Of a DNA stretch of 64,000 bases, positions 50,663 through 59,137 are shown piece by piece. The position numbers and the translations under genes were made by a program. The DNA lies in the NCBI RefSeq assembly GCF_019976755.1, contig NZ_AP023441.1, forward strand, positions 1,240,001 to 1,304,000. The letters are read 5' to 3'. A model generated the notes under the pieces. It saw only the letters and a program-made list of their open reading frames with translations, was not told the origin of the DNA and made no database searches. Within the stretch, counting starts at the first letter, position 1. Each line of letters starts with the position of its first letter. Origin of the DNA: Nostoc sp. MS1 (lineage in GTDB: Bacteria > Cyanobacteriota > Cyanobacteriia > Cyanobacteriales > Nostocaceae).

Positions 50663-52573
50663 ATGGTTCAGGTAACAAGCACCGATTTCATCCGCATTAA
50701 TGCTAGAAAGACAGATGTATTTGATCTCTTCAACTGTCGGTATTATGCAGGGCCTAACCCTAGTTTAGATGCGGGGGCGCTAGTATTTGATTTTGCTGTA
50801 GTGCCAGATAAAGAGCCTTTGCCTATTGAAGATTATGTTACTAGAGTAGGCGATCGCTATCCCCATCTACGTGAGCAAAATTATGAATCATATGCCCATT
50901 TATTTGCCCAAACCGTAGCGGAAGTGGGCAAATTGGACATGAGTTTACACCTCAATCGCTGGAGTGTAAAAAGCTACGACAGATACTCAAGAATTGCTGT
51001 TCAAGCACTGCACGAACGTACAATTAAATCAGTTACCTATCTAGTCTGGGACTGGTTTGAAGCCATTACTCAAGACGATGACTTTTTCTGGGATGACCAG
51101 CTTGTCACCTTGCAAAATAGATTTCGTCAGTCTGTCTATGGTGGCCCTACAGTCTACGCCTTATTGCGGACAGCCTACGAAAAAGGTATACCCGCCTTTT
51201 ACCTGTGGGACGAAGGACTAATGCAATATGGCTGGGGGAAAAAACATATCCGGGGTGTAGCCACAACCTTTAACTGCGACAGCCACATTGATTCTGACTT
51301 TACCACCCGTAAAGATGACTGCAAAGCATTTCTGCACACTTTAGGTTTTCCCGTTCCCCAAGGTGAAATTGTTTACTCAGAAAAAGAAGCTAGACAAGTA
51401 GCCAGAGACATTGGCTATCCTGTAGCAGTAAAACCAGTGGTAGGTCATAAAGGTATTGGTGTTACCGCAGATATACAAGACGTAGAGGAACTAGAAAAAG
51501 CTTACGATAGAGCCTTAGCTGCCATTCCCGATAATGAACCAGCACGAATTATTGTCGAAAAAAGCATTAAAGGCAAAGATTTTCGTTTGTTGTGTGTTAA
51601 CGGTCGGTTTGTCGCCGCCACAGAACGCCATCCAGCATCAGTTACAGGTGATGGCGACTCAACCATTTGGGAATTAATTCAGCGTGAAAACCGTAAGCCA
51701 GCGCGTTTGGATACTCCAACTTCACCGATGAGTAAAATTATCGTCGATGATGCGATGGAACACTATTTAGATGAACAAAACCTGACATTAAAAACAGTCC
51801 TTAAGAAAGGCGAAACTATTCGCTTGCGCAAAGTAGCTAATCTTTCTGCTGGTGGGATGAGTATCAATGCTACCCACACAATTCATGATGATAATATCAT
51901 CCTGGCGCAAGACATCGCTCAATACTTCAACTTAACTTGCTTGGGTATTGATGTCATGACCGAAAGCCTTGCTGAGTCTTGGAAAGAGGGTAACTTTGCC
52001 ATCATCGAAATCAACGCAGCACCAGGTGTAATGATGCACCTAAACCCGGCTGTAGGTGATAGTGTTGACGTACCTTCTCACATTTTAGAAACATTTTTTG
52101 CCTCTGGTTTAGAGGCTAGAATCCCGATTATTACCTTTAATAAAACAACTGTCCAGGATTTGCAAACTACGATTGACCACATTCTGTTGCAACATCCAGA
52201 ATGGACAATAGGCGCAGTTTGTCGGGATGCCATTTTTGTCAACCGATCGCAAAAGGTATTACGCGAAGATTACAATAGCAACATCCAAAGTTTGCTACGT
52301 AATCCCAAACTCGATTTACTAATAGCAGAATATCCAGAAGATATTCTCGCAGAAGACGGGATGTTTTATTACGGCAGTAATTTAGTAGTGTTAGAAAATC
52401 CCACTGAAACAGAAATGATGTTAGCACGGGATCTTGTTGATGGTTCCACTGTCGTTATTAAAAAAGAAAATAACGTTTCCATTCGTCGTAAAGGGTTAAT
52501 AGAAGATTACACTTTAGGCGAAGAAGAACCATTTACACGGGTTTATCTCAAAGAAGTCGGGGTAATTTTGTAG
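50663..52573 (+). CDS. cphA2: Cyanophycin synthetase 2 (short, single-ATP-site type)
   Basis: Polymerises beta-aspartyl-arginine dipeptides into cyanophycin. At 636 aa it is far shorter than CphA1 (about 870-900). The N-terminal domain (about residues 1-210) and the ATP-grasp domain (about 215-480) are present: YPVAVKPVVGHKGIGVTADI, RIIVEKSIKGKDFRLLCVNG, AIIEINAAPGVMMHLNP. The C-terminal Mur-ligase-like domain is cut to about 150 residues and has no GTxGKT P-loop. This matches CphA2 as described in N2-fixing cyanobacteria, which uses dipeptides, not free amino acids. It is divergent from cphB and convergent with the DAHP synthase. Confidence 0.93.
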   Translation: MVQVTSTDFIRINARKTDVFDLFNCRYYAGPNPSLDAGALVFDFAVVPDKEPLPIEDYVTRVGDRYPHLREQNYESYAHLFAQTVAEVGKLDMSLHLNRWSVKSYDRYSRIAVQALHERTIKSVTYLVWDWFEAITQDDDFFWDDQLVTLQNRFRQSVYGGPTVYALLRTAYEKGIPAFYLWDEGLMQYGWGKKHIRGVATTFNCDSHIDSDFTTRKDDCKAFLHTLGFPVPQGEIVYSEKEARQVARDIGYPVAVKPVVGHKGIGVTADIQDVEELEKAYDRALAAIPDNEPARIIVEKSIKGKDFRLLCVNGRFVAATERHPASVTGDGDSTIWELIQRENRKPARLDTPTSPMSKIIVDDAMEHYLDEQNLTLKTVLKKGETIRLRKVANLSAGGMSINATHTIHDDNIILAQDIAQYFNLTCLGIDVMTESLAESWKEGNFAIIEINAAPGVMMHLNPAVGDSVDVPSHILETFFASGLEARIPIITFNKTTVQDLQTTIDHILLQHPEWTIGAVCRDAIFVNRSQKVLREDYNSNIQSLLRNPKLDLLIAEYPEDILAEDGMFYYGSNLVVLENPTETEMMLARDLVDGSTVVIKKENNVSIRRKGLIEDYTLGEEEPFTRVYLKEVGVIL

Positions 52574-52580
52574 GAAAAAT

Positions 52581-52608
52581 GTAGGGGCGTACAGATGTAC
52601 ACCCCTAC
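52581..52608. terminator. Hairpin after cphA2
   Basis: GTAGGGGCGTAC (52581-52592) and GTACACCCCTAC (52597-52608) pair over 12 positions with one mismatch and a 4-base loop. It starts eight bases beyond the cphA2 stop. The same GTAGGGGCGTAC word recurs as an intergenic palindrome in related genomes, so it may be both repeat and terminator. Confidence 0.6.
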
Positions 52609-52705
52609 CCCTATACTGGTCAGAAATAATATTGAATGAGGAAACTAAAAATCAAAATTTCTTACTCCCCACTCCCTATTGCCTACTCCCTATTCCCATC
52701 CTAAA

Positions 52706-53749
52706 TTACTTCAGTCTTTCATAAGCATCTAGAATAATTCGTTCTGTTTCTTCCCAACCAATACAGGGATCAGTGACAGACACACCATATTTTAATTCTT
52801 CTCGCTTACAGTTAATTGGTTGATTGCCTTCATATAAGTTTGATTCCAGCATCATCCCTACAATTGATGTGTTGCCATCAACTATTTGTTGCACCACATT
52901 TTCTAACACTGAAGGTTGTAATTTGTAGTTCTTATTAGTATTGCCATGACTACAATCAATCACAATTCTGGGAGGTAACTTAGCCTCTTTTAATTTGTTT
53001 TCTACATCTTTCACACTTGCCGTATCAAAATTAGGTTGATTTCCACCCCGTAAAATTACATGACCGTAAGCATTACCTTTAGTTTCAAAAATACTTACCT
53101 GTCCTTCAGGGTTAATGCCTAAGAAATTGTGGGGCATTCTGGCAGAATGTAGCGCATTTAAAGCCACTTGAATATTACCATCAGTGCCATTTTTAAAGCC
53201 TACAGGCATAGAAAGACCGCTAGCCATTTCCCGGTGTGTTTGAGATTCTGTAGTACGTGCGCCGATTGCAGCCCATGTAATCAACTCACCAATGTATTGC
53301 GGTACGATAGGATCTAACGCTTCTGTAGCGGTGGGTAGACCCAACTGAGTCAGCTTGATGAGTAAGTCTCTAGCAAGTAGCAAACCGTTCTCTACATGAA
53401 AAGAATCATCCATGTCTGGGTCATTGATTAATCCTTTCCAGCCTACGGTAGTACGGGGTTTTTCAAAATAGACCCGCATGATTAACAGTAACTTATCTTG
53501 GACGCGATCGCCTAAATTTTTCAACTTATGGGCATATTCCAGCGCTGCGTTAGGGTCGTGAATTGAACAAGGCCCAACTACTATAAACTTTCGCCTATCT
53601 TGAAAATCTAAGATTTTTTCTATTTCCTCTCTGAACTGCAAAACAGTGTTTTCAGCAGCTTCTGTTAATGGCAATTTTGCTTTTACTTCGTTAGGAGTTA
53701 ATAGAACTTGATAATTTTCAATATTTGCGTTAGTTAATTTATTGTGCAT
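52706..53749 (-). CDS. aroF: 3-deoxy-7-phosphoheptulonate synthase (class I DAHP synthase)
   Basis: First step of the shikimate pathway, from PEP and erythrose 4-phosphate. From the ATG at 53749 it is 347 aa; the ORF extends 35 codons upstream, but that part reads like intergenic DNA. Class I AroFGH signatures are clear: KFIVVGPCSIHDPNAALEYA, MRVYFEKPRTTVGWKGLIND, GARTTESQTHREMASGLSMP, GFKNGTDGNIQVALNA, and IVIDCSHGNTNKNY. It is of the E. coli-type family with feedback control; the specific effector cannot be told. The gene is followed by repeats and convergent cphA2. Confidence 0.94.
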   Translation of the reverse strand: MHNKLTNANIENYQVLLTPNEVKAKLPLTEAAENTVLQFREEIEKILDFQDRRKFIVVGPCSIHDPNAALEYAHKLKNLGDRVQDKLLLIMRVYFEKPRTTVGWKGLINDPDMDDSFHVENGLLLARDLLIKLTQLGLPTATEALDPIVPQYIGELITWAAIGARTTESQTHREMASGLSMPVGFKNGTDGNIQVALNALHSARMPHNFLGINPEGQVSIFETKGNAYGHVILRGGNQPNFDTASVKDVENKLKEAKLPPRIVIDCSHGNTNKNYKLQPSVLENVVQQIVDGNTSIVGMMLESNLYEGNQPINCKREELKYGVSVTDPCIGWEETERIILDAYERLK

Positions 53750-53956
53750 GGAAAATTTCTCTAGATTCCCTGAATGATATTTTGAGCGTATTGAGTATAC
53801 ATATTGTAGAGGAAATGGACAACTTAAACTCAAGAGTAATGCTAATAAAATCAAAAAATCCAGACATTAGTTATTAGTCATTAGTCCATAGTGATTATCC
53901 TTTATTTCTCAGTCCCCTTGCAAGTAAATATTTTTATCATGTTGCAAAACATAAAA

Positions 53957-53976
53957 AGGGGAAGATTTCTTCCCCT
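53957..53976 (-). terminator. Intrinsic terminator of the GH13 gene
   Basis: GGGGAAGA (53958-53965) and TCTTCCCC (53968-53975) form an 8-bp GC-rich stem, extended by an A-T pair. On the minus strand it is followed by TTTTTAT (53951-53957). It sits about 85 bases after the minus-strand GH13 stop; a textbook intrinsic terminator. Confidence 0.8.
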
Positions 53977-54059
53977 GATAATTAACTATTGGAATGTTGT
54001 GTAATACACAAACACCAGTAAGTACCACCCACCAAAACTATCATCACTCACTACTCTCT

Positions 54060-55718
54060 TTACTGCCACACAAACACCTTAGCTTCATAAGGCCCAATAT
54101 CTGTGATGATGCCATCATCGCCAGCTTCTACGTCATAGTCACCAGTCCACTCATGCCAAGTACCACCTGAAGGAAAGTTGGGAACATGATAGCCAGCGAG
54201 GAAGTCTTTTGAGAAATTCGCCACCACTACCACACGGGAACCTTCATCATTCCAACGACTGTAGGCTAACACTTTAGCTTCTGCATTTTCGTGGATAAAG
54301 TCTATATTTTCTGTATATAAGGCATGACTACTCTTGCGTAAACCAATCAATCCTTTGTAGTAGTCAAACAAACTACGATTGAGGTCATTACCTAGCAAAG
54401 TCCAATCAATTTTAGCTTGGTCTTGTTGTTTGGGTTTGTATTCGCCAAATTCTTCACCCATCCAAACTAAAGGCACACCTACAGCTGTCATTAAAATAGC
54501 TGCACCTAGTTTAGCCCTTCTAAAAGCTTCCTCGTTAAAAATTTCTCGATTACCCAACTCGACCATAATGTGGTCATGGTCATGATTGGTGAGATAATTA
54601 ACAACATTAGTAGCACCCAGAAAACCTTGGCGTTTTGGATCAATGACATCTTTAAGGTTTTCTAAATCAAATCTATCACCGCAGATATGTTCTTTAATGG
54701 TGTGGTAGAAACTATCATGCCAGCAGCCATCCATTGGCCCGTCTAAATTGGTAATGCTAGGAGTTTCTGGGATGTGTTCGGCAATATTATAAAATGGTTT
54801 TGCACTAGCCGTGTTTTTTGCTTCTTGAGTAATCCAGTGCATGAAATCATAGTTGGCTATTTGCCGTGCCGCATCATAGCGAATGCCATCTATATGATAT
54901 TCTTTTACCCAAAATCTGACTGCATCACCAATAAATTTTCGTGCTGGGTAAGTGTCTAAATTTTCATCATAGTGTTCGTAATTAAATTCCGGCCCCCAGT
55001 TATTATCAGGATCACGAGGTTCGTGGTGATACCAAAAATCATGGTCTATCTGTGTTAACGGACTGGATGCTTCTGAATGATTATAAATCCCGTCCATAAT
55101 GATGCGAATACCTCGCTGATGGCATTCATCAATCAGTTGTTTTAAACCTGCTGTAGAACCATAACTAGATTCAGTCGCAAAGAAATAACGAGGATTATAA
55201 CCCCAACTATAATCACCAGGATATTCTTTTACAGGTAATAACTCAATTGCATTGATACCCAAATCACACAAATAATCTAATTTTTCAATAACATGCTTAT
55301 ATTTGCCGCGTGCATAAGGGTCATCTTCCCCACCAGAAAAATCACCTACATGTAATTCATAAATAACTAATTCATGGTCTGCTGGTAGAGGTTTATCATC
55401 ATGTTGCCAAACATAAGTATCGACAATTCTTTCACCGTCTTTAATTTTGACGATGCCGTTATCTTTACCGCTTAATTCATCAATATCAGTGGCGTAAGGG
55501 TCGGTGACATCAACCCATTGGTCTTCTTCAAAAAACCATGATTTTGTCTGTACACGAAATTTATATTGATAAGTACCGTCTTCTAATTCAACAGTTGTCC
55601 GAAAATAACCATCATCACCTTTTTCCATTGGTATTTCTTGCCAATCAGAAAAAGAACCAATTAAGGCAGCGCCTTTGTTATATGGTGCAAATAGATTAAA
55701 TTCAATTGCCTTTGCCAT
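54060..55718 (-). CDS. GH13 alpha-amylase-family glycosidase with CBM48
   Basis: 552 aa from the ATG at 55718; the ORF runs 19 codons further upstream without family similarity. The CBM48-like N-terminal domain (about residues 1-95, EFNLFAPYNKGAALIGSFSD) is followed by the GH13 barrel: GIYNHSEASSPL, the nucleophile in HIDGIRYDAARQ, acid/base Glu in YNIAEHIPETP, and NYLTNHDHDHIM. A C-terminal beta domain closes it. It resembles branching-enzyme or amylase relatives of cyanobacteria that act on glycogen-type glucans. Exact specificity is not readable. A clean terminator follows the gene. Confidence 0.88.
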   Translation of the reverse strand: MAKAIEFNLFAPYNKGAALIGSFSDWQEIPMEKGDDGYFRTTVELEDGTYQYKFRVQTKSWFFEEDQWVDVTDPYATDIDELSGKDNGIVKIKDGERIVDTYVWQHDDKPLPADHELVIYELHVGDFSGGEDDPYARGKYKHVIEKLDYLCDLGINAIELLPVKEYPGDYSWGYNPRYFFATESSYGSTAGLKQLIDECHQRGIRIIMDGIYNHSEASSPLTQIDHDFWYHHEPRDPDNNWGPEFNYEHYDENLDTYPARKFIGDAVRFWVKEYHIDGIRYDAARQIANYDFMHWITQEAKNTASAKPFYNIAEHIPETPSITNLDGPMDGCWHDSFYHTIKEHICGDRFDLENLKDVIDPKRQGFLGATNVVNYLTNHDHDHIMVELGNREIFNEEAFRRAKLGAAILMTAVGVPLVWMGEEFGEYKPKQQDQAKIDWTLLGNDLNRSLFDYYKGLIGLRKSSHALYTENIDFIHENAEAKVLAYSRWNDEGSRVVVVANFSKDFLAGYHVPNFPSGGTWHEWTGDYDVEAGDDGIITDIGPYEAKVFVWQ

Positions 55719-56070
55719 AAAATTATGTAAAATATAATAATGCGGATATAAAGCATTCTCTAAATTATTAATCAATTTGCAAATCGGTCATAGGAAATAA
55801 TTAGTTTAACCTTTCCTCTATCAATAGATGTAGGCTTACAGAGATTAAAGGTATATTTATTATTCAGTAAATTAATAAATAGTTGGTTCCCTAACCATTT
55901 TATATTGTCTAGAGTCATTGGATAGATAAATAAAGATATTAGATTTTTGCTAAAAATTAGATAATTAAAAGTAAATAAATAGGAACTTTTAAAATTCAAA
56001 CGCAAGTTTAAATAGAATAACAAGTAATTGTTTCTAACATAGATTTAATAGTACAAATCAATAATTAAAT
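55719..56070. other. AT-rich gap upstream of the GH13 gene
   Basis: About 350 bases, very AT-rich. An 83-codon frame exists on the minus strand (55772-56023), but its composition (Asn/Leu/Ile/Phe/Tyr runs) reads as AT-rich noise. The GH13 promoter should lie here. Confidence 0.45.
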
Positions 56071-56103
56071 AAAAAAGCTAGGTAAGATTTACCTAACTTT
56101 TTT
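56071..56103 (-). terminator. Bidirectional-looking terminator after the DUF1823 gene
   Basis: AAAAAAGCTAGGTAA (56071-56085) and TTACCTAACTTTTTT (56089-56103) pair over 15 positions with one mismatch and a 3-base loop. It lies 11 bases beyond the minus-strand stop and ends in T-runs on both strands. Confidence 0.8.
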
Positions 56104-56113
56104 ACATAAAAAA

Positions 56114-56494
56114 TTATAATTCACCCTGGTCAATCTTTTGCTGCAAATGACTTAATAACCAGTTAGCAGCAGTAGCTCTCCGAGTTTCCCGTGGCGTAAA
56201 AGTGCCGATTTTGTAACCTTTAAAACCTAACTTCTCTTTTGTGATTTGTTTGTATTGTTGAGGAATAGAACGAGTTAATTTCATCGTTGCTGGGCGACTA
56301 TCGAGAAAATTTGGGGGTTCTGGATACTCATCTCGCCATTCTGGTGCTACTGAGCTATTATACCATTTAGCTGTCGCTGAGTCGTAGCGGTAGCCTAAAT
56401 AGTACCAGACTAATTGCATAACTGTAGCGTCATCAATTTGATCGTTGAGAATACCCCAGATAGTATCTGTATTCAGTGGTGGTAGTTCAGACAT
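56114..56494 (-). CDS. DUF1823 family protein
   Basis: 126 aa from the ATG at 56494; a TTG at 56500 is in frame. The conserved order is TIWGILNDQIDDATVMQLVW, YLGYRYDSATAKWY, and the C-terminal KEKLGFKGYKIGTFTPRETR. These match, from memory, DUF1823, a small cyanobacterial and plastid family of unknown function. It is divergent from acylphosphatase, with 106 bases between starts. Confidence 0.7.
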   Translation of the reverse strand: MSELPPLNTDTIWGILNDQIDDATVMQLVWYYLGYRYDSATAKWYNSSVAPEWRDEYPEPPNFLDSRPATMKLTRSIPQQYKQITKEKLGFKGYKIGTFTPRETRRATAANWLLSHLQQKIDQGEL

Positions 56495-56600
56495 AAGCAA
56501 TGCAGAATTAAGAATTTTAAATTAGCAGATTTCAATATAAAAAATCCGTTCTTGATTCACAAACAATGTAGACTGGTAATCGTAAACCATAGATGGATCA

Positions 56601-56906
56601 ATGCCAAATTCTACACCACAGTCACAACTCATTCGCGCTCATGTATTTATTACGGGGAGAGTGCAAGGAGTAGGCTATCGCTACGCCACAGTTGATACCG
56701 CCAGCCAATTGGGGTTAACTGGTTGGGTACGAAATCTCCCTGATGGGCGTGTAGAAGCTGTATTTGAAGGGGCGCGAGAAATTGTAGAGGAAATAGTGCG
56801 TTGGTGTCACGTAGGGCCTCCGGCGGCTGTGGTTCAAGATGTGGCGGTGGAATATGAAGAACCAGAAAATTTACGTGGGTTTGAAGTGAAACGGTTAGTT
56901 AAGTAA
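56601..56906 (+). CDS. acyP: Acylphosphatase
   Basis: A 101-aa enzyme hydrolysing acyl phosphates such as acetyl or carbamoyl phosphate. The signature GRVQGVGYRYATVDTASQLG supplies the phosphate-binding loop and catalytic Arg (Y-R); the second motif, GWVRNLPDGRVEAVFEG, contains the catalytic Asn. Length is standard (about 90-100 aa). It is single and divergent from DUF1823. Confidence 0.95.
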   Translation: MPNSTPQSQLIRAHVFITGRVQGVGYRYATVDTASQLGLTGWVRNLPDGRVEAVFEGAREIVEEIVRWCHVGPPAAVVQDVAVEYEEPENLRGFEVKRLVK

Positions 56907-57082
56907 GTTGAATTGTATTTGACGTAAGGGCGCGATCGCCTACAATCAATCGTAGGTCATCACTAAATTTCAGTTTTGTAACGACACTGAATCCTGTGGT
57001 AACAAACGCAATTTTTGACTTTTATGTATTTATTCCCAGATAACTACCTGAAAGTACTATGGAAATCCAATATAAAGTTCCC

Positions 57083-58069
57083 TCACTTCATTACTAAAAC
57101 AGCAGACCCCTCTATCTTGCCACTACGTAGCGCATCTAAAGCCTCATTAGCTTGAGTTAAGGGGAAAGAATTAACCTCTGTACGGATAGGGATTTGCGGC
57201 GCTATAGTCAGAAACTCTTCCCCGTCTTGGCGTGTTAAATTAGCTACAGACCTTAACACCCTTTCTTCCCAAAGAATGCTGTAGGGAAAGGAAGGAATAT
57301 CGCTCATGTGAATACCAGCACAAACAACCACACCTCCTTTAGCAACTGCGCGCAAGGCAGTAGGGACAAGTTTCCCGACTGGTGCAAAAATAATTGCTGC
57401 ATCCAAAGGTTCTGGTGGTAATACATCTGAGTCACCCGCCCAATTTGCACCTAATTGACGCGCAAATTCTTGACCTACAATATCCCCAGGACGAGTGAAA
57501 GCAAATACTTTGCGTCCTTGATAACGTGCTAATTGAATTAAAATATGAGCAGAAGAACCGAAACCGTAAAAACCTAGTTTTGCAACATCCCCGGTCATAT
57601 TGTAAGCCCGATAGCCAATTAACCCGCCACATAACAAAGGTGCAGCTTGTAAGTCTGGATAACTGGGGTCTAAAGGAAAACAAAAGCGGTGATCGGCTAC
57701 TGTATAGTCTGCGTAGCCGCCATCTAGATTATAACCTGTAAACTCAGCATAATCACAGAGGTTTTCCCTTCCAGAGAGACAGTAAGGGCAATGAGCGCAA
57801 GTATGACCCAACCAAGGTACTCCTACTCTCTGACCAAGATGAAATTGATCAACTTTTTCACCTAACTCCTCAATCGTCCCTACAATTTGATGTCCCAATA
57901 TCAGAGGAAGTTTTGGGTGTGTCAATTCTCCATCAACTATATGTAAATCTGTGCGGCACACAGCGCAAGCATGAACGCGAATCAATACTTGCTCTGAGTT
58001 CGGTTTTGGTACTGGTAACTCTGCAAGGCGTAAGGGTTGACGCGGTGCGTCTAAAATCATGGCGCGCAT
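57083..58069 (-). CDS. Zinc-dependent alcohol dehydrogenase
   Basis: A 328-aa medium-chain dehydrogenase. The catalytic zinc site is in AVCRTDLHIVDGELTHPKLP and GHQIVGTIEELGEKV. The structural zinc Cys set CAHCPYCLSGRENLC is complete (about residues 96-110). The coenzyme domain starts LGFYGFGSSAHILIQLARYQ, with GFGSSA in place of the usual GxGxxG. It resembles zinc-binding alcohol dehydrogenase family proteins that use NADP for aldehydes or alcohols. It is a single gene with a plain gap on both sides. Confidence 0.9.
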   Translation of the reverse strand: MRAMILDAPRQPLRLAELPVPKPNSEQVLIRVHACAVCRTDLHIVDGELTHPKLPLILGHQIVGTIEELGEKVDQFHLGQRVGVPWLGHTCAHCPYCLSGRENLCDYAEFTGYNLDGGYADYTVADHRFCFPLDPSYPDLQAAPLLCGGLIGYRAYNMTGDVAKLGFYGFGSSAHILIQLARYQGRKVFAFTRPGDIVGQEFARQLGANWAGDSDVLPPEPLDAAIIFAPVGKLVPTALRAVAKGGVVVCAGIHMSDIPSFPYSILWEERVLRSVANLTRQDGEEFLTIAPQIPIRTEVNSFPLTQANEALDALRSGKIEGSAVLVMK

Positions 58070-58210
58070 AATATTCGTAATTAATACAGAGGTGTAAAAA
58101 TCTTGGTATAGGTAGTTTCCCAGAGTTTACACAATACTAATAAATTATTTATCAGCTAGTCCTATAACTAAGGTTGCAAAGTTGTAATGAGAATTTTGCA
58201 AAATAGCTGC

Positions 58211-58963
58211 TTAACTTTCTTGATTCTTTAGCTTTGTTTTCACTTGTGATAGCTTAAATGGGAAATGAACACCAAAGCCTAATGCCGCTATTGTTCCCAT
58301 ACTAAGTATGAATGAGGGTTCGGGAACTGATTGGGCTGATTGTATAACCTCTGTCTGCTGGTTGATTAAGGTTGGCTCATCTATACCAATACAGGAATTA
58401 AAACTACCAGGAAAATTATTACATAATGATGGGGAGGTTCTTGGTACCAATATTCCCGAATTATATTGTTGAACTCTAATATTACCAGGTAAAGGGCTAG
58501 GAAGCGGTTGACCAGTTTGGATAAGAAACCGAGGTGTTAATTCCACATTGTATGTAATACCTTGAGTTACCTGTGGCTGAGACTGCAATGGTATACCAAA
58601 TTCGCCTATGTCGTTTTTAAACTGAACAATAGCCCCATCATAATACCGGAAAGAAATATCAGAGATGGAACGTTGTACTCCACCAATGGTTTGTACTTCT
58701 CCATTTTTGATGACATCTTCTGAATATATTAAAGACTCTCCTTCAAAAAGTTGATATGACCAATTATCTAAATCATTCTCGGTGATGAATGGATTGCTAG
58801 TTTGATCGCTTGACCAATCAACCACTATTTTAGTGATATCAGTGAAACGGAAATCGGAAAATGTCAAAGTAGTCCGAAAATCAGCAGCCATCACAGATGA
58901 TGACGCATTAGCCAAAGTCATTGTAGTTCCTACTGCAATGGCAAGCTTTTGGATTAACTTCAT
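58211..58963 (-). CDS. PEP-CTERM sorting-domain exported protein
   Basis: A 250-aa secreted protein. The signal peptide spans residues 1-27 (cleavage near SSVMA-AD). The body is beta-rich and has one Cys pair (SLCNNFPGSFNSCIG). The C-terminus has SVPEPSFILSMGTIAALGFG, then Phe/Lys-rich residues, a PEP-CTERM-type tail with a longer polar end (KLKNQES) than typical. It probably ends up on the cell surface after exosortase processing. Function unknown. It is the second such gene here, besides 20279-20974. Confidence 0.78.
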   Translation of the reverse strand: MKLIQKLAIAVGTTMTLANASSSVMAADFRTTLTFSDFRFTDITKIVVDWSSDQTSNPFITENDLDNWSYQLFEGESLIYSEDVIKNGEVQTIGGVQRSISDISFRYYDGAIVQFKNDIGEFGIPLQSQPQVTQGITYNVELTPRFLIQTGQPLPSPLPGNIRVQQYNSGILVPRTSPSLCNNFPGSFNSCIGIDEPTLINQQTEVIQSAQSVPEPSFILSMGTIAALGFGVHFPFKLSQVKTKLKNQES

Positions 58964-59137
58964 AGGATTTGGATGATTACTGATTTAAGCTACATCGAGA
59001 TTGTACACGTTTAAGCGCAATATCTTACAGTAACTTTACAAGATTGGCGATTTTGGCATTATGGCACGCCGAAATGGGGCTGCGATCGCTACATTAGAAG
59101 AATACACTTACCCATCATCTGCGACTCACATTTAACC

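Noticed and set aside
53750..53854. 35-codon N-terminal extension of the DAHP synthase
   Set aside because: The extension reads like random hydrophobic translation, while the ATG at 53749 begins the conserved family N-terminus.
55772..56023. 83-codon ORF on the minus strand
   Set aside because: Composition is Asn/Leu/Ile/Phe/Tyr-rich, as expected for AT-rich non-coding DNA, and there is no ribosome site or recognisable pattern.
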